From: Mycobacterium lepraemurium
GTDB taxonomy: Bacteria; Actinomycetota; Actinomycetes; Mycobacteriales; Mycobacteriaceae
Assembly (NCBI GenBank): GCA_002291465.1
Contig: CP021238.1
Coordinates: forward strand, 248,001 to 312,000
DNA length: 64,000 nucleotides
Reading direction: 5' to 3'
Part shown: positions 1 through 8,600 of the stretch, one piece after another
Layout of the letters: each line of letters begins with the position of its first letter
Numbering within the stretch: position 1 is the stretch's first letter
The notes under the pieces: model-generated
Seen by the model: the letters and a program-made list of their open reading frames with translations, nothing else
What the model was told of the DNA's origin: nothing
Database searches by the model: none
Position numbers and translations under genes: made by a program

Positions 1-1
1 G

Positions 2-442
2 AACCTGCTGGGCCCGATCCGGCTCATCGCGACGCTGTTGCCGGCGCTGCTGCGCCGACCGCACGCCGCGATCCTCAACGTCACCTCCGGGCTGGCGTTC
101 ATGCCCAGCGCGCTGACCCCGACCTACTGCGCCAACAAGGCGGCGCTGCACTCCTACACCCAATCGCTGCGCTTCCAGCTGCGCGACACCCCGGTTCAGG
201 TGATCGAGATCATCCCGCCCCAGGTGCAGACCGCACTGCAGGGTGAGCGCGGATTCGACCCCCGGGCGATGCCGCTGGACGAGTACATCACCGAGACTAT
301 GACGCTGCTGCAGACCCAACCCCAGGCCGACGAGATCGTCGTGGAGCGGGTCAAGGCCTTCCGCTTCGCCGAGCGGGACAGCACCTTCGACGACATCTAT
401 CCCGGTTTCAACGAGGCGATGACGGCCGCATCCGACCGCTAG
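2..442 (+). CDS. Short-chain dehydrogenase/reductase, C-terminal part (5' end outside window)
   Basis: The window opens inside this gene; the frame is open from base 2, giving at least 146 C-terminal residues. Visible are the SDR core strand ending in the catalytic serine region (ILNVTSG, around residue 29 of the fragment), the catalytic YxxxK as YCANK (residues 42-46) and the IIPPQVQT segment after the next strand. The Rossmann cofactor-binding half lies upstream and cannot be judged. The family reduces or oxidises carbonyl or hydroxyl groups with NAD(P)H; the substrate is not predictable. No frameshift is seen in the visible part. A TTG at 38 is only an internal codon, not a credible start. 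Confidence 0.8.
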   Translation, partial: NLLGPIRLIATLLPALLRRPHAAILNVTSGLAFMPSALTPTYCANKAALHSYTQSLRFQLRDTPVQVIEIIPPQVQTALQGERGFDPRAMPLDEYITETMTLLQTQPQADEIVVERVKAFRFAERDSTFDDIYPGFNEAMTAASDR

Positions 443-489
443 GCAACGCGGCACCGCGTTGAACATCGCGTGCACACCAATGAAAATCC

Positions 490-505
490 TTGTGAAATAA
501 CACAA
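490..505. promoter_or_regulatory. Inverted repeat TTGTG-N6-CACAA upstream of the LuxE-like gene
   Basis: TTGTG (490-494) and CACAA (501-505) form a short inverted repeat in an unusually AT-rich stretch about 70 bases before the likely start at 572. Its shape suits a dimeric repressor site. Five-base arms are short enough to be chance. Confidence 0.25.
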
Positions 506-571
506 TACAGCGCCTACGCCGGCGGCGGGGATCCTTGGCGGACGGCCCGCCGATGGGACAGGATCGACGCC

Positions 572-1660
572 ATGACCGGGATCGACTTCTCGTTGTTGGA
601 CGTGCCGCGGGCCGCACCGGTCGACGACCCCGAGGCCTACCTGCGCGCCGTGATCGCCTGGCGCTTCGGGGCGGACACCGGTTCGCCGTTCTGGCTGCGG
701 ACCGCCCGGACGCTGAGCTTCGACCCGTTGACCGACGTGCACACGTTCGACGACTTGCGCAGGTTTCCGAACCTGGTCAACGAACTGCGCCACGTCGCGG
801 TGGGCGATCTCATCCCGCGCGGCTATCCGGCCCAGGACCGCCCGCTGATCTTCGAATCCGGCGGCACCACCGGCGCACCGAAACGCACCGTGCAGATGCC
901 GGATTGGGTGGCCCAGGTCGTCGACTGGCAGACCGAGGACTTCGCGGCCGGCGGGTTTCGCTGCGGCGAAGGCTTCCTGTGCATGATGCCGAGCGGCCCG
1001 CACGGTGTCGGCTACTTCTCCCGGCTGGTGTCCCAGCGGCTCGGCGCGGTGTTACACGCCGTCGACATCGATCCGCGCTGGGTGAAGAAGCTCGCCGCCC
1101 GCGACGCCGCCGCGGACGTGGCCAGCTATGTCGAGCACGTCGTCGAGCAGGCCGTCTTCGTGCTGCAGACCCAGGACGTGGCGAACCTGCACACCACCGG
1201 TCCGCTGCTGGCGGCGATGGCCCGCGACGACCGGGTGGTCGAGCTGGTCAACGCCAAGATCGGCTACCTGTTGCTCAGCGGCGCGCACGTCGACGCCGAC
1301 ACCCTCGACCTGCTGTGCGGCATCTTCCCGCGGACCACGATCACCGTGGCCTTCGGCAGCACCATGGTGCTCTCGCAGGCGGCTACCCGCACCGACGGCG
1401 ACACGTTCGTCTTCGACCCCCGCACCCCCTACGTCGTCTTCTGGGTGGTCGACCCCGACACCGGCGAACGGGTGCGCTACGGGCAGCCCGGCCAGGTGGT
1501 GATGCACCACCTCGGCAGGACCATGTTCATCCCGAACAACCTGGAGCGCGACCTGGCCGTCCGCAGGCCGGGCCCGGCGGGTGAGCTCAGCGACTCGCTC
1601 AGCGAGGTGCGGCCGGTGCAAAGCTTCGAGGGTGAGGCCGTCATCGAGGGCTTGTACTGA
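572..1660 (+). CDS. LuxE-like / phenylacetate-CoA-ligase-like adenylating enzyme
   Basis: A 362-residue protein with an adenylate-forming signature: the phosphate loop ESGGTTGAPKR sits near residues 95-105, and MMPSGPHGVG and VAFGSTM follow as further core motifs. The size and lack of a large C-terminal lid fit the LuxE/acyl-protein-synthetase branch, which activates fatty acids or passes acyl groups, rather than full-length FadD ligases. ATG 572 is preferred, with GGACAGG about 11 bases upstream; an in-frame GTG at 470 would add 34 residues. The next gene is a LuxC-type acyl-CoA reductase, so the pair would together convert an acyl group to an aldehyde. The gene is uninterrupted, although its partner is broken. 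Substrate unknown. Confidence 0.65.
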   Translation: MTGIDFSLLDVPRAAPVDDPEAYLRAVIAWRFGADTGSPFWLRTARTLSFDPLTDVHTFDDLRRFPNLVNELRHVAVGDLIPRGYPAQDRPLIFESGGTTGAPKRTVQMPDWVAQVVDWQTEDFAAGGFRCGEGFLCMMPSGPHGVGYFSRLVSQRLGAVLHAVDIDPRWVKKLAARDAAADVASYVEHVVEQAVFVLQTQDVANLHTTGPLLAAMARDDRVVELVNAKIGYLLLSGAHVDADTLDLLCGIFPRTTITVAFGSTMVLSQAATRTDGDTFVFDPRTPYVVFWVVDPDTGERVRYGQPGQVVMHHLGRTMFIPNNLERDLAVRRPGPAGELSDSLSEVRPVQSFEGEAVIEGLY

Positions 1661-1710
1661 ACGTTACGGATGAAAATCCTTGCACCGCGGACGATCTGCT
1701 GTATCTTGAT

Positions 1711-2839
1711 GTGCTCGGACCCGACGGCGACTACCGGACCCGCAACACCGAAACCGTCAACACCACCGCCGGGGTGGCCGTCACGCGACTGAGTCTCGTT
1801 CCGCCGTTGTATATTTCGCGCACGTTAGGTGCGCAACGCAAGGCCGCGCCGCTGCCGCCCGCTGACCGGCGGGCGGCGCTGTCGCGGGCCGCCGAGGTGT
1901 TTACCGACGCGGTGATCGCCGGACTCGATTTCGAGGCGTACACCGGTTTGGCCGCCCGGATTTCGGGGCTGCCCGTGGCGATCACCCGGGCCGCGGCGCG
2001 AGCCGCTGACTGGGCACCGGCTGGTGACGGCGTTGCGGCAGGCGGGATTTCGCCCGCACGACGCCGTCTACCTGACCACCGACCACGCCGGGGCCGACGA
2101 GATCATCTCCTCGGCCGACCTGGCCATGGTGTGCGGCGGGCAACGCGTGGCGGACAAGTACGCCGGCGATCCGGCGGTGATCGTGAACGGCCCCGGAAGG
2201 AGCAAGATCGTCATCACCGCCGAGCAGGACTGGCGTGAGTGCCTCGACGTCGTCGTCGACTCGGTCGCCCGCCACGGCGGGATGGCGTGCGTCAACGCCA
2301 CCGCGGTGCTCTACGAGGGTGATCCGGCGCCGCTGGCCGCGGCCGTCGCGGAGCGGCTCGCCGCGATCGAGCCGCTGCCCGCCGACGACGAGCGGGCGAT
2401 GCTGCCGACCCTGCCGCTGCCGCGGGCGCGCACCCTGGCGAACTACCTGGCGGCCAAGGCCGCCGGGGCGACGCTGCTGCTGGGGGCCGACCAGGTGGTC
2501 GCCGACCTCGGCGGCGGGCAGGCCGCGCTGCGCCCGGCCGTGCACGTGCTGACCGAGTCGGACCCGGAACTGCTCAACCTCGAGCTGCCCTTCCCGTGCG
2601 TGTGGGTGACGGGCTGGTCGCGCGAGGGCGGGCGGGCCGCGGCGCTCGCGCCGCTGCGGCGCTCACTGGTGGTCACCGCGATCACCGGCGACGACACGCT
2701 GATCGACGCCCTGGTCGCCGAGCCGACCATCGGCAGCGTCTACCGCAGGCGCCCGACGTGGTCGACCGCCCCGGGCCTCCCGCACGACGGATATCTGGCC
2801 CACGCGATGATGCGCACCAAGGGGTTCATCGGGGACTAG
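1711..2839 (+). pseudogene. LuxC-family acyl-CoA reductase / aldehyde dehydrogenase, internally deleted
   Basis: The N-terminal frame from GTG 1711 reads to about base 2000 (LSLVPPLYISRTLG, then ISGLPVAITRAA). The protein then resumes in another frame as EPLTGHRLVTALRQAGF and runs to 2839. LuxC-type enzymes have roughly 60-80 residues between these motifs, including part of the cofactor domain, so I infer an internal deletion with a frame change near 1995-2020. The nucleophile region HGGMACVNATA (Cys codon 2288-2290) and the C-terminal half are intact. The frame is open upstream of 1711 to the LuxE-like stop, so the true start may lie closer to it. LuxC reduces activated acyl groups to aldehydes with NADPH. 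This copy should be inactive. Confidence 0.7.
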
Positions 2840-2854
2840 CAGCCCGCGATGCGC

Positions 2855-3585
2855 TCACTCCCCGAAATTGCCGTGCCCGGAGGCGACCGACGCCGCGCCG
2901 GGACCGCCGAGACCGAGGTGGCTGGAGGCGAAGGAGACACCCTTGTCGATCATCGAGCGGTCGTCGGCGTAGGTGTCGTGGGCGGCGAAGTTTATGCCGT
3001 CCGAGCACACCGGGTCCTCGGTGGCGCACACCTTGAGGGTCTTGTCCTGGAAGAGCGGACCGATGACCACAGGCGGTTCGCCGAGGAAGTTCATCGCGCG
3101 CACGTTGGGCATGCCGAACAGCACGACCGAGGAGACGTGGTTGGCGACGTCCGGGGTGAGGGGGTTGGGCACGGTGGCCGGGTCGATGCCGTCGGGCACG
3201 GCCGGCGAGGTGACGAAGCCCATCACGGCCGCGCCCTGCGAGTAGCCGCCGAGCACCATCTTGGTGTTGGGGCAGTTGTGGGCCATCGAGACGACGTGCG
3301 CGCCTGCGTCCCGGATGCCGTCGATGCCGATGTCCCACCGGTCGGTGGCCGGGTAGACGCCGAAGGAGCGGCCACCACGCGTTGGTGCAGGGCGTCGACG
3401 AAGGCCTGTCCGGTGGGGCCGACGCCGGGCGCTTCACCAGTGCCCCGCGCGAACACCACTTGCACGTCCGGACATTGGGCCGCAGCGGTGGGGATGACCG
3501 AACCGGACACCGCCGACGCGGCCACACCCAAGGCCGCCATAACTAGCGCTGAACCGAGAGAACGAATGACATGGCGTGCCAACAT
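2855..3585 (-). pseudogene. Secreted cutinase-family serine esterase, frameshifted
   Basis: From ATG 3583-3585 the frame encodes a signal peptide (MLARHVIRS, hydrophobic core, AAAQC) and the cutinase start [14 protein letters not shown], then goes out of frame near 3371-3377. In the other frame follow the nucleophile elbow GGYSQGA, the DPVCSDG segment with the catalytic Asp and AAHDTY with the His, ending at 2855. Restoring one G in the HQRVGGRSFG codons rejoins the frames, so a single-base deletion explains the break. Cutinase-like proteins are exported lipases/esterases of the mycobacterial envelope. Triad and disulphide cysteines survive in the remnant, suggesting recent loss. It runs convergently towards the LuxC-like gene, 15 bases away. 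Confidence 0.85.
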
Positions 3586-3814
3586 GTCGCCATTGTGCCC
3601 AGCCGACACGCCGCTTAAACCCAGGAAACGCTGAAATTACTGTGTGCGCATAAATGCGCCGCCGCCCGGGCGGGCGGCTGAGATCGGTTGCGCGCGGCAC
3701 GCATCCGGCGGGTGTGCCCATCCCCGGGCGCGGGTGCGCCGCACCGGCATTCGGCGAACATCCGGGCCGGGGCACGACGGCGGGCCGGGATGTGGTCTGC
3801 TACTTGTGGTTCAG

Positions 3815-4215
3815 GTGGCTCGAACAAATGCGGCGGCGAAGGTGAACGCAATAGCGCAGGCCCTCGACAAGGTCCTCAACACGGTGGCCAACCCGGCGCG
3901 GGTGGCGGACCCGGACCGGTTGCGCGGCGCCGTCGGCGGCAGGACGGTCCTGGTGACCGGCGCCTCTTACGGCATCGGCGAGGCGACCGCGCGCCGCCTT
4001 GGCCGCCGCCGGTGGTCGCCCTCTCCGAGGAGCGGCTCGGCGAGTTGACGGCGGCGATCAACGCCGGCGGCGAGCGGCCGCGCACCCTCGAGCCGCCCTG
4101 GGTGCTGCCGGCCGAGCTGGCCTCCGTGCTGCTGGCCGGTCCGGCCGACCGCGCCGCACGGCTGTGGCATCGCCGGTTCTTCACCGACGCCGAGGAGGCC
4201 GGCCGTGAGCGCTGA
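3815..4215 (+). pseudogene. Short-chain dehydrogenase remnant, most of the core deleted
   Basis: The N-terminal part from GTG 3815 reads ALDKVLNTVANPARV, then the cofactor motif VLVTGASYGIGEATARRL. The frame breaks near 4003 and the protein resumes as VVALSEERLGELTAAINAGG in another frame. It then jumps directly to a C-terminal tail (RLWHRRFFTDAEEAGRER) ending at 4215. The central catalytic segment with Ser and YxxxK is absent, so about 150 residues appear to have been lost. The end overlaps the start of the following acyl-CoA ligase gene (GTG 4205), suggesting the two were translationally coupled. Substrate unknown. Confidence 0.65.
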
Positions 4216-5687
4216 ACGGGTGGCGCCCACCGCCGCCCGGGCGCTGGTGCGCTCCGGTCTGCTCAACCCGCCCTCACCGCCAGCGGTTTTGCGGCTGCTT
4301 CGCGAGGCGAGCCGCGGCGGCACCAACCCCTACACGTTGTTGGCGGTCACCGCAGCCCGCTGGCCGGGCCGCACCGCGATCATCGACGACGACGGCGCGC
4401 TGTCCTACCGCGAGCTGCAGCGCGCAACCGAATCGCTGGCGCGGCGGTTGCCCTGCTCGGCGCCGACGTCGTCCCGATCAGCACCGAGTTCCGCAGTGAC
4501 GCGCTGGCGGCCGCGCTGCGCGCCCACCACATCTCGACGGTGGTGGCCGACAACGAGTTCGCCGAGCGGATCGCGGCCGCTGACGATGCGGTCGTCACCG
4601 TCGACCCGGCCACCGCCGGCGTCGAGGAGAGCGGCGGGCGACCGGCGGTCGCCGTGCCCGGCCGCATCGTGTTGCTGACCTCGGGGACCACCGGGAAACC
4701 CAAGGGGGTGCCGCGTGCCCCGCAGCCGCGCTCGGCGGTGGGGGTGTGGGTGACCATCCTGGACCGCACCCGGCTGCGCACCGGATCGCGAATCCCGGTG
4801 GCAATGCCGATGTTTCATGGGTTGGGCCTGGGCATGCTGATGCTCACCATCGCCCTGGGCGGCACGGTGCTGACCCACCGCCATTTCGACGCCGAAGCCG
4901 CGCTGGCCCAGGCCGCGCTGCACCGGGCCGACGCCTTCACCGCGGTTCCGGTGGTGCTGGCCCGCATCCTCGAGCTGCCGCCGCGGGTGCGGGCGCGAAA
5001 TCCGTTGCCGCAGTTGAGGGTCGTGATGTCCAGCGGCGACCGGCTCGATCCCACGCTGGGGCAGCGGTTCATGGACACCTACGGCGACATCCTCTACAAC
5101 GGCTACGGTTCCACCGAGGTGGGCATCGGGGCGCTGGCGACACCGGCGGACTGCGCGACGCCCCGGAAACCGTCGGGAAACCCGTCGCCGGCTGCCCGGT
5201 GCGGATCCTGGACCGCAACAACCGGCCGGTCGGTCCGCGGGTGACCTGGCGCATCTTCGTCGGCGGCGAGCTGGCCGGCACCCGCTACACCGACGGCGGC
5301 GGGAAGGCCGTCGTCGACGGCATGACCAGCACCGGCGACATGGGCTACCTGGACAACGCCGGCCGGCTGTTCATCGTCGGCCGGGGGGATGACATGGTCA
5401 TCTCCGGCGGGGAGAATGTCTACCCGCGTGCGGTGGAGAACGCGCTCGCCGCACACCCCGCCGTCGCCGACAACGCGGTGATCGGCGTTCCCGACGAGTG
5501 GTTCGGCCACCGCCTGGCGGCGTTCGTGGTGCTGCACCCCGGCAGCGGCGTCGACGCGGCGCAGCTGCGCGACTACCTCAAGGACCGGGTCTCGCGGTTC
5601 TTGAGGTAGTCGCGCGACATCAACATCGTGGCGAGCATTCCGCGCAACCCGACCGGCAAGGTGCTGCGCAAGGAACTGCCCGGTTAG
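4205..5687 (+). pseudogene. Fatty-acyl-CoA ligase (FadD family), multiply disrupted
   Basis: Three frames carry consecutive parts of one AMP-forming ligase. The N-terminus (NPYTLLAVTAARWPGRTA, 4205-4450) is followed by an apparent deletion of about 25 codons, then ALLGADVVPISTEF. The next frame holds the phosphate loop LLTSGTTGKPKGVPR, MPMFHGLGLG and YNGYGSTEVG. A one-base loss near 5155 moves to the third frame with STGDMGYLDNAGRLFIVGRGDD and GGENVYPRAVE. An in-frame TAG at 5607-5609 then precedes NPTGKVLRKELPG, which ends at 5687. The TAG lies inside the right arm of a perfect 16-bp inverted repeat (5567-5615). FadD enzymes activate fatty acids with ATP and CoA. The preceding dehydrogenase remnant is its operon partner. 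Confidence 0.85.
5567..5615. repeat. Perfect 16-bp inverted repeat with 17-base loop inside the fadD remnant
   Basis: GCGCGACTACCTCAAG (5567-5582) and its exact reverse complement CTTGAGGTAGTCGCGC (5600-5615) flank a 17-base loop. The right arm contains the in-frame TAG 5607-5609 that interrupts the ligase. The expected coding sequence here (SRFKVPRDIN) would make only an imperfect palindrome, so the arm looks copied from its partner. Confidence 0.9.
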
Positions 5688-8600
5688 GAACCGTTAGGCA
5701 TCCTGCTGGCCGGGCTTCGAAGGCGGCGACCTGTTTGGCCAGCCAGTTGGGAGCCAGCGCCGAGATCGCGGCGGCGCCCGCGGTGGAACCCAGCACCCCG
5801 GTCCAGGCGACTGGCCCCAACGGCGTGCAGCCGAAGAACTGGCTGAGCACCGGGGTCTGCACGATGCCGACCAACACCCCGGCGCTGCCCAGCGCGGTCG
5901 CCACCACCAGCGGGCTGTGCCGGCGGGTCAGCAGCGTCTGCGCCAGCTGGGTGGTCACCAGCGCTGTCAAACCCATTGTCGCCGTGCGGCGTTCGGTGCC
6001 CGGGGTCCACCGGCCGATGGCCCAGGCCGCGGTCGCCCCGGCCGCGGTGACCGCGCCGCGGGTGACGATCTGGCGCATCAGCGGGGCGTTCAGCGAGGGG
6101 GTGGGTCCGGTCAGCACCGCGCGGCGGTGCTCGCGCCTTGCGGCCTCGGCGTCCGCGGCGGAGGGGTACTCGGCTTCGTCGGGTTCGACGTACTGCGAGG
6201 TGACCGCGACCGCCAGCGCGGGGAACATGTCGGTGAGCAGGTTGACCAGCAGCAGCTGCCGGGTGCCCACCGGGGCCCGGCCGGCGCCGAAGGCGGTCCC
6301 GATGATGGTGAACAGCACCTCGCCCACGTTGCCGCCGACCAGGATCGTGACGGCGTCGCGCACCCCGGCCCACATGCTGCGGCCCTCGACCAGGGCGTCC
6401 AGCAGCACGCTCAGGTCCTGGTCGGTCAGCACGATGTCGGCCGCGCCGCGGGCGGCCGACGAACCGCGCCCGCTCACCCCGATGCCGACGTCGGCCATCC
6501 GGATCGCCGCGGCGTCGTTGGCGCCGTCGCCGACCATCGCGGTCACCCGTCCGCAGCGCTGCAGGGCGGCCACGATCTGCACCTTCTGCTCCGGGCTGAC
6601 GCGGGCGAACACCTGCACGTCGGCTACCAGCTTGGCGCACGCGTCCTCGTCCAGGCCGGCCAGCTCGGCACCGGTGACCACCCGGGCGTCGGCCGGCAGG
6701 CCCAGCTGGCGGGCGATCGCCCGCGCGGTGATCGGGTGGTCGCCGGTGATCAGCACGACGTCGCGCCCGGCGTCCAGCAGCGCCTCGATCAGCGGGCGCG
6801 CCGACGCGCGGGCGGTGTCGGCCAGACCGACGTAGCCGAGCAGTTCCAGGTTGTGCGCGGCGGCGTCCACCGCGTCGGCGTCGGTGTCGTCGTCATCGGT
6901 GTCGTGCTTCCAGCCTCTCTGCGCCACCGCCAGTACCCGCAAGCCCTGTTCGGCCAGGCCCCGCACCACCGCCTCGGCCCGCTGCTGGTCGGCCTCCGGT
7001 TCGGCGAACCGGCAGCGCGGCAGGATCACCTCGGGCGCCCCCTTGAGGATGAGTGCCGGCGTGTCCGAGGGGTTCCCGTTGGCGTTGCCGACGGCGCCGA
7101 TCGCGGCGGCGAACCCGCGGCTGGACTCGAACGGCACCTCGGCGATCATCGACCAGTCCGCATCCCGTTGCCCGTTCAGCGAACTCGCGGCGGTCAGGAT
7201 CGCCTCGTCGGTGGCGTGCGCATGCCCCTGCCCCTCCTGCGGCCGGGCGGACGCCCGCGCGGCGGCCCGCACCAGCTCCGCCGACTGCGGGGCGGTCAGC
7301 TCCGGGAACGGGTCGTGCGGGTTGACGTCGTCGGGCACCGCGCACACCACCCGCAGCCGGTTCTCGGTGAGCGTGCCGGTCTTGTCGAAACAGATGGTGT
7401 CGACACGGCCCAGCGCCTCGATGGTGCGGGGCGCGCGGACCAGGGCGCCGCGGGCGGTCAGCCGCTGCGCGGCCGACAGCTGCGACAGGGTGGCCACCAG
7501 CGGCAGCCCCTCGGGGACGGCGGCCACCGCGATCGCCACGCCGTCGGCCACCGCCTGGCGTAGCGACGCGCGGCGCAGCAGCGCCAGCGTCGACACCGCG
7601 GCACCGCCGGCCAGCGTCAGGGGCAGCACCTTGCTGGTGAGCTCGCGCAGCCGGGCCTGCACCCCGGCCGCGGTTTCCACGTCGGCGACGGCCGAGATGG
7701 CGCGGTGCGCGGCCGTCCCCACCCCGGTGGCCACCACGACCGCCCGGGCGTGCCCGGCCACGATGGTGCTGCCCTCGAACAGCATGCTGGCGCGGTCGGG
7801 GTCGTTGACGGCGACGGGCTCCACCTGCTTGTCCACCGGCAGCGACTCCCCGGTGAGCAGCGACTCGTCGACCTCGAGGTCTTCGGCCTCCAGCAGTCGG
7901 GCGTCGGCGGGCACCACTTCCGGTGCGGCCAGGTCGATGACGTCGCCGGGCCGCAGCGACTTGGCGGACACCGTCGCGGTGCGGGTGGCGTGCCGGGCGG
8001 CCTCCAGTCGGCGGCGGGTGGTCGCCACCGCGGGCACCACCACCCGGCGCACCATCTGGTCCTGCTCGGCGAACAGCTCGGCGGCCGCCGACTCGGCCCG
8101 AAGTCGTTGTACCCCACCGGTTATCGCGTTGACGGTCATGACCCCGGCGACCAGCAGCGCGTCGATGTTGCTGCCGACGATGGCCGAGGCCGCCGCGCCC
8201 ACGGCCAGGATGGGGGTCAGCGGATCGGCCAGCTCGGTGCGGGTGGCCGACGCCAGCCGCAGCACGTTCTGCAGCGGCGCCCGCAGCGGCGCCAGGGCCG
8301 GGCTGTAGGACAGGTCGTCGAGGCGGCGCCGCCACGACGGCTCGGTCTCCACGGCCAGCGGCCGCGCGCCGCCGGCCAGCCGGGAGTAGACGATCTCGGG
8401 ATCCAGCGCGTGCCAGGCGGTCAGCGGTTGCGGAGTGGGATCGGGCAGCCGCAGCACCCGGGTGGCCGAGAAGGTTCCCGCCACCAGCGCGGTGGCCGCC
8501 GCGGCGTTGACCGGGTTGAGCCAGCGCCGGAAGCTCACGCCCTTCTCCTGCTCACCGGTGACCAGCAGCAGCCCGGCCAGCGTGGTGCCGCCCTGCGCCA

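Noticed and set aside
535..1584. A 349-codon + strand frame within the LuxE-like gene
   Set aside because: Arg/Pro-rich alternative frame; the LuxE-like frame holds the adenylation motifs.
3366..3380. CACCA-ACGCG-TGGTG palindrome at the cutinase frameshift as a third arm-copying event
   Set aside because: Five-bp arms, and the lesion is equally explained by loss of one G from a GGG run.
3982..4020. GGCGACC/GGTCGCC inverted repeat at the SDR remnant
   Set aside because: Only 7-bp arms with a 25-base loop in very GC-rich DNA; not convincing as a template-switch product.
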